Positions 21,150 to 30,053 of a DNA stretch of 64,000 nt are shown here, piece by piece. The notes below the pieces were generated by a model that was given only the letters and a program-made list of their open reading frames with translations, ran no database searches and had not been told where the DNA came from. Source of the stretch: Stentor coeruleus. Its lineage: Eukaryota > Ciliophora > Heterotrichea > Heterotrichida > Stentoridae. The number at the start of each line of letters is the position of its first letter. Position 1 is the stretch's first letter. Both the position numbers and the translations under genes were made by a program. The DNA lies in assembly GCA_001970955.1 (NCBI GenBank), contig MPUH01000210.1, forward strand, positions 1-64,000, given 5' to 3'.

Positions 21150-22020
21150 TAAATTCCTTGATGCTTGAGGAGTGTGAACTAATAGTTTCCTATAAAAGTT
21201 TTAAAAAAAAAATCCAAATCCAAAGACAAAGACAAAAATAATTATTACCAAGTCCTTCAATGAAATCGTAAAAAGTTCTCTGATTTAAGTTGTCAAGAGT
21301 AATCATTAAGCATGGCTTAATTTGAATTAACCCTATGAAATATCTTCCTTTATTCAAAACCTATATGCAATAGAAATGACTCTTTCTGTAGTAAATAAAC
21401 AATCAAAACTATCCTTGAAGTATTTAAAATTAATTTATCACAAGGTGGCCTGTTATATAAAGTTTATTAGTTCCTCCTATATATTATAAAATCCTAGCGA
21501 ACTTAGTTCAGGACATTTGCATAATAATAAACGCCCTTTCTGTTGTTTGAAATGATGTGGGAGTTGAGATAAACCCGACTTTTTATTTGCTCTTACGTGA
21601 AAATTCTAGTTTTTTTTTAAGACTAACTTAAAAGCCTTGAGCTTTAATATTAACAGTTTTTCTATAGAAAAAGAACTTCCTGAAAGAGCATCTAGATGTC
21701 TTATATTATCTCAAGAAAACGACCTTATTATTATTACCAACAACTTTGATAAGATATTTTTGTGTCAAGTTTATATTATTTACTCAGTGATAATATTGAA
21801 TTACCTGCTGAAGTAATGAGTCAGCTTAGATGCTTATAAAGCCTTTAGAAAAAAGATAGCTATTCCCTATGCTGCTTATTATAATAATAATATTTATATA
21901 ATTAGTAGATGAAGGAAAAAAGAAATTTGCCAGGTGTATATTGAAATATGCGAATAATTTCTGAGTAAAAATAAATCTAAGGGTTAATTATTAGATATAA
22001 ATTTTCTTATTATTTTTTAA
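21150..22020 (+). pseudogene. decayed copy of the protease-like/Kelch gene
   Basis: The sequence follows 25880-27260 over its length: for example TTTAAAATTAATTTATCACA beside the intact TTTACCACA region, then AGAAAAAGAACTTCCT and TATCTCAAGAAAACGACCTT, which are identical. The start codon is lost (AAATTCC where the intact copy has AAATGTCC). Several frames are broken. Blocks are missing between about 21570 and 21590 and again near 21820-21840, where several hundred bases of the intact gene have no counterpart. It is clearly non-coding. It is the second gene of the left duplication unit. Confidence 0.88.
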
Positions 22021-22575
22021 AGACTTAACACTTCTTTTCCTCAGTTCAAACAAAATCGTCTCTTTATGTGTATTTTCTTTATCCGCCATGGTTATAATTG
22101 TTTATTTCAGTATGATAGTTGATTTTAATTTAATAAAAAATTATGCTTGGACCATGTGCTTAAAATAAGAATGATGTGCTTTTTTTAATTAATGCTTTGA
22201 AATCAAATAACAAAATATATAATTCCCTTAGCTTAAGTATTTTTTCAAAGTAAAATTTGTATTTTTTTCTCAAATATCAGCCTAACTAGATAGCTTTAAA
22301 CTTAAGGTTTTCAGTGATTAATCTTAATAAAGCATAATTATTAGGTTTTTCTATATGATGATATCACAAAATATTGTCTTATATCATATTCTTGCTAATA
22401 ACTAAGCATAAAGATGCATTTATTCTATAAAATTGGTAAAGAAAAAAATCAAATTTTCAACGAAAACTTTGATTTAAAGCTATATAAATTTAATTTTGCA
22501 AGACCTATAACTTATTTTAATTCAAACATATATACAATTCGAGTTTTTTATCATCCCTGAAAAGCAAATATTTTC
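22021..22575. other. junction and 5' flank of right duplication unit
   Basis: Sequence from about 22230 corresponds to 16735-17150 of the left unit, including the shared AAGATGCATTTATTCTATAAA tract and the bases just before the start codon. 22021-22230 is unassigned AT-rich sequence at the boundary between units. No gene was seen. Confidence 0.6.
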
Positions 22576-25497
22576 ATGCATAAATCAATGTATAATATAA
22601 TCATGCAAAGTGTTTATAATAAAAATATGCTAATCACCTTCACGATCTTTGCTATTACTATAATTTCATGCAGCTCTGAGTTTTTGTATGACCAAAGTGA
22701 TAATTCAACAGAAACTTTTACTGCTTGCACTAATAATAAAGCATTTAATCATACAATGCGAGAGCTTAAGAGTAAAAGCATTAATATAAGCAGTGTTATT
22801 ACGGACTATAAAGATATTTCATATAATTGGATAACATTTAAAGATATTGAAAGCATTGAGGGTACACTTGAATTCAATAGCAGCGGTATTTCTTTATGCA
22901 ACTTAACTTTTGATGGTAGTATTACTATTAATCAAATAGAAATTTCTTCATTGGAGAATCTGAGCATAAAAGCTCAGAAAAAGTCTAATTTTAGATTGGT
23001 AGATGTCATTTTTAAAGACAAATTCAAATTAGCCAGTAATGAAAATGTGCTAATTTCTATTGAAAATGCTGATTTTAAAAATAATTCATACAACGTAACT
23101 CTTGAAGCTAAGTTTTTGCAATCAAATAGTCAGCTTGAATTGTTTAGTTCTAATGAAATAAAATTTTCAAACACTTATAAAAATGAAACTTTTTCTTTGT
23201 ATAAAATAGCATCAAGTGTGCCTGTTTACTTTGACGGAGAAAATGGGGATTTTACTATTTATAGCATATTATTAAATGGCTGTAACTATAATGAGCCAAT
23301 ATTTGAACTAAATAATAACAGTTCTGCTATTATAAATTCAAGCTCTTTTACTGATAATATTATGAATAAATCATACTTTAAAATGGCTGATAGTTCACTA
23401 ACAATTAATTCAAGTATTATAAAATCACAAGAATTCAATATGAGTTTAATTGAAGCAGTTAATTCTAAGATTATTATAATTTTTAGTGAAGTAAATGTTA
23501 CTTTTAATAATCCACCATTGGATATGAAAAATTCAGCATTTTCAATATATAATTCATCATTTTCTCAATGCAACAATTCTGATCTTTTTATCGAATATGA
23601 TGATTCAATAAATAATATAGAGTTTTTAAAAACCCCAATAGGCGACTGTATATGGAAGAGTGAAGTAGACCGTGTGTATCTTTGCGAAAATTCTAATAAA
23701 GATTGTGGGGTAGAATTTCCAGTAACTTGCCCTAATGGAGAAATTAACATAAATGGATGTCGTAAATGCAGTGATACAACATTTGCAGTTGATTATTTTA
23801 ACCAAAAGACTTGTTTTGAATGCCCAAGTGGCTTAGCTGAATGCCATAATAACACATTAAAGCCATATGATAAAATATGGCATGAAACTGAACTTGAATT
23901 TTCACTTATATTCAGACATTGTCTTGAGCCTACTGCTTGCAAAGGATCAAAACTTGGAAAATATAAAGGAATTTATAATACAGAATGTTCTAATTTATAT
24001 AAAGGTAGATTTTGTCATTCTTGTGCTACAAATTCTACTAAAGTTAGTTTGCATAAATGCTCTATATGTCCAGAAAATTATATCAATGCACTAATCCTTA
24101 TTGCTTTAATTGTTATGATAACTTTGATTGCTTATTATATGATAAGGACTACTGTGAGTTCAGCATTTATACCAGAAGAAATGTATTCAATGGGTATAAA
24201 AATTTTTGTCAATTACTTCCAAGTTATCTATCTTTGTCTTCAATACAAACTCAAATGGCCAGACAAAGTTAAGAGTCTAACAGCAACAAATGAAAATGAT
24301 GATGGAGGAAGTGCAACAGCAAATTATTTTTTCTCCTTGAAATGTTTATTTAACAATAATTTAGATGATGATAATAAAATTTCTGAGGAGGACTTGTTTT
24401 ATTACAGAGTATATTTCATGATGGTTTTGCCTATACTTTTATATATTGGATCATGGATATACTATGGAGTACTTAAGCTAACTACAAGATATCGCTATAT
24501 AGAGCTTTATAGAACAGTCATTTTAATAGTCCCATTTTTACTAGTATACCCAACTGTGCTTACTTATTCACTATCACCTTTAGCATGCCAATCTTTAATA
24601 AATGGAAAGCCTGAGAATTTTGACGAGCATGTCAATAAAGAAGATTACCCTCAATATCTTATAGAAAACAGGAACATAGAATGTAATTTTGAACACTATA
24701 AAAGAATATTATTCGCTGTGTTTTTTGGCATTATTATATGGGGAACTGCAGTACCAGCTTATATATTTTATCAAATCCATAAAAAAAGGAAAAACCTCTA
24801 TGAATACGAAGTTAAATTCGAATACGGTTTTTTGTTCAACGGTTATTTGCATTCAAGGTACTATTGGGAATTTATTATCCTATCCAAAAAATTGATAATC
24901 GTCTTTCTAACTGTATTTATGGAAAGTGAATATGACACCAGCCTTCAATCAGTCCTCGTCATAACATTCTTAATTTTCTTTTTTATATTACAAATCTACT
25001 TTAGACCTTATTTCAATGAGCAGCTTAACAATCTAGAAGTCTTAGCATCATTAGCAGCAATTATCACAATTTTATGTGGGATTATTTATACAGCATCAAA
25101 AACTGGATCTTGGGTCGCATATTTTCTGATTTTAGTTATTTTTATTGTGAATTTCGGATTTATTGTATATTGGGCTTATTTCATGAGTAAAGAAATGGTC
25201 ACTTATTTGATAAATAATTTCGAGTTTCTTAAGAGATTTAGAAGGCATGATGAGTTTGATAAAGATATATCTAGAGAATTTAAACATTTGAAGTTTATTT
25301 ATATTAAAGAATTCCAAAAACTTTTTACGCAAGTTGAGGATGATTATAAACTTAATTCGAATTACCTTGGGAATAATAATACGCTAGATGACCTTTATGG
25401 GAAGATTATGGAATCGTCAGTTGAAGATTATTCGAATAATGTTGCTCCGGTTATTAGGGTGATTAATAGAAGACAATCTCATTTTTTGACTAAGTAA
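22576..25497 (+). CDS. large cysteine-rich multi-pass surface protein
   Basis: The protein has 973 residues. A hydrophobic signal peptide (about 18-32) precedes a long ectodomain rich in Ser, Asn and Ile with repeated short beta-strand-like units. This resembles a parallel beta-helix, and there are many N-x-S/T glycosylation sites. A cysteine-rich region follows (about 375-500; CPNGEININGCRKC, CFECPSG, FCHSC, CSICPENY), like growth-factor-receptor-type repeats. About seven to eight membrane helices lie between 504 and 870. A cytosolic tail of about 95 charged residues ends the protein. Ciliates have large families of such putative surface receptors or channels with a C-rich ectodomain and a TRP- or GPCR-like membrane part; a ligand is not known. 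The nearly identical left paralog is damaged. An ATG four codons in could also be the start. Confidence 0.85.
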   Translation: MHKSMYNIIMQSVYNKNMLITFTIFAITIISCSSEFLYDQSDNSTETFTACTNNKAFNHTMRELKSKSINISSVITDYKDISYNWITFKDIESIEGTLEFNSSGISLCNLTFDGSITINQIEISSLENLSIKAQKKSNFRLVDVIFKDKFKLASNENVLISIENADFKNNSYNVTLEAKFLQSNSQLELFSSNEIKFSNTYKNETFSLYKIASSVPVYFDGENGDFTIYSILLNGCNYNEPIFELNNNSSAIINSSSFTDNIMNKSYFKMADSSLTINSSIIKSQEFNMSLIEAVNSKIIIIFSEVNVTFNNPPLDMKNSAFSIYNSSFSQCNNSDLFIEYDDSINNIEFLKTPIGDCIWKSEVDRVYLCENSNKDCGVEFPVTCPNGEININGCRKCSDTTFAVDYFNQKTCFECPSGLAECHNNTLKPYDKIWHETELEFSLIFRHCLEPTACKGSKLGKYKGIYNTECSNLYKGRFCHSCATNSTKVSLHKCSICPENYINALILIALIVMITLIAYYMIRTTVSSAFIPEEMYSMGIKIFVNYFQVIYLCLQYKLKWPDKVKSLTATNENDDGGSATANYFFSLKCLFNNNLDDDNKISEEDLFYYRVYFMMVLPILLYIGSWIYYGVLKLTTRYRYIELYRTVILIVPFLLVYPTVLTYSLSPLACQSLINGKPENFDEHVNKEDYPQYLIENRNIECNFEHYKRILFAVFFGIIIWGTAVPAYIFYQIHKKRKNLYEYEVKFEYGFLFNGYLHSRYYWEFIILSKKLIIVFLTVFMESEYDTSLQSVLVITFLIFFFILQIYFRPYFNEQLNNLEVLASLAAIITILCGIIYTASKTGSWVAYFLILVIFIVNFGFIVYWAYFMSKEMVTYLINNFEFLKRFRRHDEFDKDISREFKHLKFIYIKEFQKLFTQVEDDYKLNSNYLGNNNTLDDLYGKIMESSVEDYSNNVAPVIRVINRRQSHFLTK

Positions 25498-25881
25498 GAT
25501 AGGATAATTTTAGTTTTTTTATACTTTAGTTATAATGATTTTTAGAGTATATACTTGGTTTGATATGAATTTGCTTATTTTGTAGAGAAGTGTAATTATT
25601 GTTGATTATTAGAGAAAATTTTTTAGATTTGAAGACAAATTAGAATAACTACATGGAGAAAAGTTTTAATGAAAACCCATAAATAATCTCCCTAAATTCC
25701 ACTACAAATTCTTCAATAAAATTATCAAAATATAATTCTAATGCCACCCATTATTCATACAACCTCATTCATAAAACCTTTACGATTTTCCCCCCAAACA
25801 TCTTTATCTCCTCCAAATCCTCATAAATATTCATTAGCCATATAACCCATCTCCTAACCATAAAACTCAATTCGCATATAA
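25498..25881. other. spacer between the two genes of the module
   Basis: This 384-bp spacer becomes A/C-rich towards the right. It contains ATTCATTAGCCATATAAC near 25830-25847. This is the paralogous position of the piggyBac insertion in the left unit, without any element. TATAA at 25877-25881 directly abuts the ATG at 25882. Confidence 0.65.
25877..25881 (+). promoter_or_regulatory. TATAA immediately before ATG
   Basis: CATATAAATG puts TATAA directly against the start codon of the protease-like/Kelch gene. In the decayed left copy the TATAA survives but the ATG does not. This is the same layout as at 9221 and 62493. Confidence 0.4.
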
Positions 25882-27486
25882 ATGTCCTGCTGTTGTTGGA
25901 GGAAACATGAGTTAATAGTCTCCTATAAAGGTTTAAAAAAAGAAAAATCCGGAGGCATAAACAACTACTACCAAGTCCTTCAATGGATTTATAAAGAGTT
26001 CCCTGATTTGCGTTGTCAAGAGTTATCTTTATACATGGATCAAATAAAATTAATCCCATCAAACTATCTTCCTATATTCAAAACCTATAAGTCAATAGAA
26101 ATAACAGTTTCTCTAGTAAAATCAACAATCAAAACTAATCTTGGGGTATTTAAACTTCGTTTACCACAAAGTGACCTTTTATGTACAGGTTTCTTAGTTT
26201 CTCCAACATATTGTATTATCCCAGCGGATTTAGTTCAAGACCATCTAAATAATGATAAACGTCCTTTACTTTTGTTTGAAAATGATGAGGAAGTTGAATT
26301 AAACCCAACTTCACAAGGTATTGAATTAGGCCATAACCTTCTTGCTTTCGAACTAAAAACTCCAGTGATAAATTTCAAGCCAATTTCCTTAGAAAACAGT
26401 TGTAAACTAACACAATCATCTTTAGCAACAGAATCAGACCTGGAATTTTCATTTGTTCTTATGTTTACTCGTGAAAAGCCAGTTCTAACAAAGACTAACC
26501 TAAAAACCTTAGGTTTTAATATTGACAGTTATTCTATAGAAAAAGAACTTCCTATAGGAGCATCTGGATGTCCTATTTTATCTCAAGAAAACGACCTTAT
26601 TGCTATTATCAACAGTTTTGGTGAGATAGTTTTTGTATCAAGTTTCTATAATTTACTCAGAGATAATATTGAATTACCTCATTCAGTAGATCAAAGTATA
26701 ATAAAAGATCATCCAGGGTTTATGCAAACAGCTTGTTTTTTTGATAGTTGTCGTAGCGAAGGTCAATTTTACTCTACAGACGAAGCACTTAATAAAGTAT
26801 TCAAAACTCCAGAAATGATCCTTGGGTCTACAGCTGTTGTTAGCAACCATGGGATTATAATAGTCGGATTAAGCCCAGATCAAAACCCTAAAACCTGGCT
26901 TTTTGATGGGAAAAACACAATAGAACTTCCCCCAACCAAAAAAAAACACCTTTACCATAGCTGTTTAGCTTTAGATGATGAAATTTATGTTATTTCAGGT
27001 AGTACTCCTTCTGTTGAAGTATATAATTTTAATGATTCAACTTGGAAGTTAATAGAACCATTAGAAAAAAGAAGAGCTATGGCTAGTGCTGCTTATTATA
27101 ATAATAATATTTATTTAATTGGTGGAAGAAGGGAAAAGAAATTCATAAGGTCGATATTGAAATATGCAGACAATTCTTGGGTAAAAATAAACCTAAAACT
27201 TGATATTGGGGTTTCTATGCTAGGGTGTATTGTTAGACATAAAGATTTTCTTATTTTTGGAGGAGAAACAACTGGGAAAAAAAATTTACAGAGTTGGTCA
27301 GTTAATGTTAGGAAGAAGGAAATACATGAGGAGAAGTATAGCGTTGAGAATAATTTTGGTAGATTTTCTCAGTTGTATTTAGAGGATGAGGTGCTTTTGT
27401 ATGCTAATGATGGCACACTTTATAAGTATGATATGGATTCTTATGAGTTGTTTACGGTTAGTTTGGATAAGGAAGATATTAATTAA
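25882..27486 (+). CDS. protease-like plus Kelch-repeat protein, probably a pseudo-protease
   Basis: The protein has 534 residues. It begins with a Cys cluster (SCCCW) that could be acylated. The region at about 70-275 resembles a trypsin/HtrA-type fold. It has CTGFLVSPTYCIIPADLV where active enzymes read like GFLIS..ILTNAHV, LGHNLLAFEL where D-x-A-x-L is usual, and GASGCPIL matching the GxSGxP serine box. The catalytic His and Asp positions are not His or Asp, so only the serine box remains and activity is doubtful. Residues about 310-530 are Kelch-type propeller repeats (for example EIYVISGSTPSVEVYNF, NNIYLIGGRR). A binding role is more likely than proteolysis. It is the second gene of the duplicated module, beside a surface receptor-like protein. 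The assignment of the first domain is tentative. Confidence 0.7.
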   Translation: MSCCCWRKHELIVSYKGLKKEKSGGINNYYQVLQWIYKEFPDLRCQELSLYMDQIKLIPSNYLPIFKTYKSIEITVSLVKSTIKTNLGVFKLRLPQSDLLCTGFLVSPTYCIIPADLVQDHLNNDKRPLLLFENDEEVELNPTSQGIELGHNLLAFELKTPVINFKPISLENSCKLTQSSLATESDLEFSFVLMFTREKPVLTKTNLKTLGFNIDSYSIEKELPIGASGCPILSQENDLIAIINSFGEIVFVSSFYNLLRDNIELPHSVDQSIIKDHPGFMQTACFFDSCRSEGQFYSTDEALNKVFKTPEMILGSTAVVSNHGIIIVGLSPDQNPKTWLFDGKNTIELPPTKKKHLYHSCLALDDEIYVISGSTPSVEVYNFNDSTWKLIEPLEKRRAMASAAYYNNNIYLIGGRREKKFIRSILKYADNSWVKINLKLDIGVSMLGCIVRHKDFLIFGGETTGKKNLQSWSVNVRKKEIHEEKYSVENNFGRFSQLYLEDEVLLYANDGTLYKYDMDSYELFTVSLDKEDIN

Positions 27487-27709
27487 ATTGATTATATAAA
27501 GTAAGTTTAATAAACGAAAAGGGGCTTTTTGAGGTTTAGGAATATGGGGAGTTTGGGGATTGTGGTGATGGTTAAGGATAATAATTTTAGAATTTTTCGG
27601 GGACTGTGTATGACTTTTATTTAAAAAATTAGATGAAGGTTGGCTTGTAATACTACCATTAATTATGCATAAGCTTTATATGGTTTCGGATATTAGTTTT
27701 ATAATAAAT

Positions 27710-28714
27710 ATGCTCAGACAACCTGTTACACAAGTGCCTCTTACTAACGTAGCAGTGGTTAAGCTGAAAAAGAATGGAATAAAATTTGAAATCGCTTGTT
27801 ACCCTAACAAAGTATCTAATTGGCGTGACGGTATAGAAAAAGACATAAACGAAGTCCTCCAATCTAAAGATATTTTCTCAAACGTCCAAAAAGGTATCTA
27901 CGCCAAGCAAGCCGATCTGCATAAAGCATTCGGTAAAGCTCCAGACCATGAAATTATCGAAGCAATCCTAAAAGAAGGTGAGCTTCAAGTAAATGAACTC
28001 GAAAGAAAAAGCCAACAAGACAATATCCTAAAAGACATCGCAAGTATCATAGCAGAAAAATGTGTCGATGCCCAATCAGGTTGTCCTGTTCCATATACAA
28101 TCATAATGAGAGCTCTAGAAGAAATCCATGTGAATATCAAAATGAATCAACCAGCTAAAAAACAAGCTTTGATTATAATAAAAACCTACAAAGACAAACT
28201 AGGTTTAGAAAGAGCAAAAATGAGAATAAGACTTACATATACACCATTAGCCAAAGAAGCATTACAATCTTTAATTGATCAGGTGATATCAGAAAGTCTT
28301 AAAGAAGATCAAAATTTTGTATTAGTTGGATTGATACATCCAGAAAATTATAGATCGATATTTAATGCAATCAAAGATAAACATTTAGAAAATGAGGCTA
28401 ATTTAGAAGTACTTAATCAAAGAGTTGTTGCTGAAGGTGAAGGGAAATTAAAACAATTGGGTAATGAAGAAGTTAAAGTTGAACCACAAGTTGTTGCTAA
28501 ACCTGCACCTGCAGTTAAGAGAGGACTTGTTTGTAATACATGTCCAGATGCTGAATTTAGTGATGTGAATGATCATAGAAATCATTTCAAAACTAATTGG
28601 CATAAATATAATATTAAGAGAAAGAGTCGTGGTGTAGAACCAATTGGTGAAGCTGAGTTTAGTATTATGCCAGAAAGCGAGATTAATGATCTTCTTAATT
28701 CTAAGGTAGTTTAA
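27710..28714 (+). CDS. SBDS: SBDS / Sdo1 ribosome maturation factor with C-terminal zinc finger
   Basis: The family start pattern (short polar N-terminus, then LTNVAVVKLKKNGIKFEIAC) places translation at the ATG at 27710 rather than at the ATG 45 bases upstream, giving 334 residues. The conserved N-terminal FYSH domain covers about 1-90 (CYPNKVSNWR, IFSNVQKG, AKQADLHKAFG). The helical middle domain and the C-terminal ferredoxin-like domain (RAKMRIRLTYT) run to about 240. An extra segment ends in a C2H2-type finger (CNTCPDAEF...HRNHFKTNWHKYNIKR). SBDS works with EFL1 to release eIF6 from 60S subunits in the cytoplasm. C-terminal zinc fingers on SBDS are known in plants and several protists. 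The tail resembles the WH-YNLKR finger of Rei1/ZNF622, another 60S factor. Confidence 0.93.
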   Translation: MLRQPVTQVPLTNVAVVKLKKNGIKFEIACYPNKVSNWRDGIEKDINEVLQSKDIFSNVQKGIYAKQADLHKAFGKAPDHEIIEAILKEGELQVNELERKSQQDNILKDIASIIAEKCVDAQSGCPVPYTIIMRALEEIHVNIKMNQPAKKQALIIIKTYKDKLGLERAKMRIRLTYTPLAKEALQSLIDQVISESLKEDQNFVLVGLIHPENYRSIFNAIKDKHLENEANLEVLNQRVVAEGEGKLKQLGNEEVKVEPQVVAKPAPAVKRGLVCNTCPDAEFSDVNDHRNHFKTNWHKYNIKRKSRGVEPIGEAEFSIMPESEINDLLNSKVV

Positions 28715-28861
28715 GATATTGAATTGTATAGGATTTGATTTTGGATTTTTAGGAATATGGGTTTTTATTGAATAAGTATGATTATTTTTTTTTTGGAATG
28801 ATGTAAGGTTGGTGATAATAATAAAGATTTTATATGATTTTATCCCTTAAAGTGGGGGGGT

Positions 28862-28866
28862 TATAA
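28862..28866 (+). promoter_or_regulatory. TATAA overlapping the start codon, after a G-run
   Basis: The sequence GTGGGGGGGTTATAATG puts TATAA on the ATG at 28866, preceded by a run of seven Gs, rare in this AT-rich window. Confidence 0.35.
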
Positions 28867-30026
28867 TGTTGGGAAAGTGCAAAGAACATATATCCAGAAT
28901 CTCAGAGTGCAATCAGTGCTTTGAGTCCACAGTAAATGCAGGAATGCTACTGAAGGAAAGTAAAATGATTGATAAAGAATTAAAAGGATTGAAAACTACG
29001 AAGAATAAGTTGAAGGAAAAACTTAGAGAAATGATAAGGAAGATGGAAGATATTTTGTTAAAGAAAGCTTTTGAAGTTCATTTACCTCCAGAAATGGCTC
29101 ATAAGTCTTTAAAGGAATATTTGATTAATAAACCGACCTCAAATTCTATTTTTGATGTTATTAAAAGCCAAGAGGAATCAATTTCATTTATGCTAAAGAC
29201 TGGACTTTATGTCCCACAAGATTTATGTGAATGCGGTCAACACTTATGTCTTGTAAATGACCCTAATCTTAATGACTACTCATTCCTCTGCACTTGCAGC
29301 AAGCGATATGGTTTTTTCGACCGCAGTGTATGGGAACCAGGTAAACTACCCGCAGATAAAATCCTTCTTTACATAATTCTTTGGATTATGGGAACAAGAG
29401 ATAAAGATATAAAACAAATCCTAAACATCCGCAGAGAACGTACAGCCCCTCTACAATCCTTACTACAAAACGCAATTTCAAACAATTTCCAATCATCTTT
29501 GCCAAAATTTTCTGGAACCGTAGAAATCGATGAAAGCTGTTTCAAAAACCCTACAACAAAAACATGTAAAACTCAGCCTGATAAATGGGTTTTTGGTCTT
29601 TATGAACGAGAAAGAAAACTAACCTATATGGAAGTTGTAAGTAAACGAACCGCAAGTTATCTAATTCCAATAATTCAAAAAATCTGTGAACAAGGTACAA
29701 CAATAATATCAGATCAATGGTCTGCATATAATAAATTAGTAGAATTTGGTTTTCCTCATTACACAGTAGACCATTCTAGGTTTTTCGTAAACCCTTTAAG
29801 CCGAGAAATCCACACTCAACATATAGAAATATCCTGGTGTTGGGCAAAATATGAAATAAAAAGGCAGCATAGACAAATGGGGAACTTGCAAAAATTACTA
29901 GATGTTTTTTGTTGGAAAAGACAGTTTAAAAACCTAGACAAGGCAACTGAGATTGGTGATATTCTCAGCAATTTATGTAAAGTTATGCGAGAATATCAAA
30001 ACGAAAAACTCATGATGAAAGTTTAA
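28866..30026 (+). CDS. IS1595/ISXO2-type (Merlin-like) transposase protein
   Basis: The protein has 386 residues. The N-terminus is coiled coil (about 30-75). A treble-clef-like zinc segment (CECGQHLCL, FLCTCSKRYGFFDR) lies near 120-155. The DDE_Tnp_IS1595 core follows: VEIDESCF with D222, TIISDQWSAY with D283, and HTQHIEISWCWAK with E near 320. All three acidic residues are present, and the ORF is whole. IS1595-type transposases (Merlin in eukaryotes) cut and paste DNA. I see no terminal inverted repeats or 8-9-bp target duplications close by. The gene is tucked between SBDS and GFAT with 27 bp to the next coding end. It could therefore be a domesticated somatic gene rather than a mobile element. 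Similar domains have been reported in heterotrich macronuclear genomes. Confidence 0.85.
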   Translation: MLGKCKEHISRISECNQCFESTVNAGMLLKESKMIDKELKGLKTTKNKLKEKLREMIRKMEDILLKKAFEVHLPPEMAHKSLKEYLINKPTSNSIFDVIKSQEESISFMLKTGLYVPQDLCECGQHLCLVNDPNLNDYSFLCTCSKRYGFFDRSVWEPGKLPADKILLYIILWIMGTRDKDIKQILNIRRERTAPLQSLLQNAISNNFQSSLPKFSGTVEIDESCFKNPTTKTCKTQPDKWVFGLYERERKLTYMEVVSKRTASYLIPIIQKICEQGTTIISDQWSAYNKLVEFGFPHYTVDHSRFFVNPLSREIHTQHIEISWCWAKYEIKRQHRQMGNLQKLLDVFCWKRQFKNLDKATEIGDILSNLCKVMREYQNEKLMMKV

Positions 30027-30053
30027 GTATTAAAGATAATTTTATGTACTTAA

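Larger units (their letters stand above)
16735..22020 (+). repeat. left copy of a ~5-kb tandem segmental duplication
   Basis: This segment carries, in the same order and orientation as 22230-27250, the upstream spacer, the surface-protein gene, the spacer, and a decayed copy of the protease-like/Kelch gene. The coding parts are mostly identical by eye to the right copy. It differs by a truncated surface protein, a piggyBac insertion and a large deletion in the second gene. The right copy looks functional and this one is degrading. Confidence 0.9.
22230..27250 (+). repeat. right copy of the ~5-kb tandem segmental duplication
   Basis: This unit carries the intact surface-protein gene (22576-25497) and the intact protease-like/Kelch gene (25882-27486), in the same order as the left unit. 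It has no transposon and no internal duplication, so it serves as the reference for reading damage in the left copy. Confidence 0.88.
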
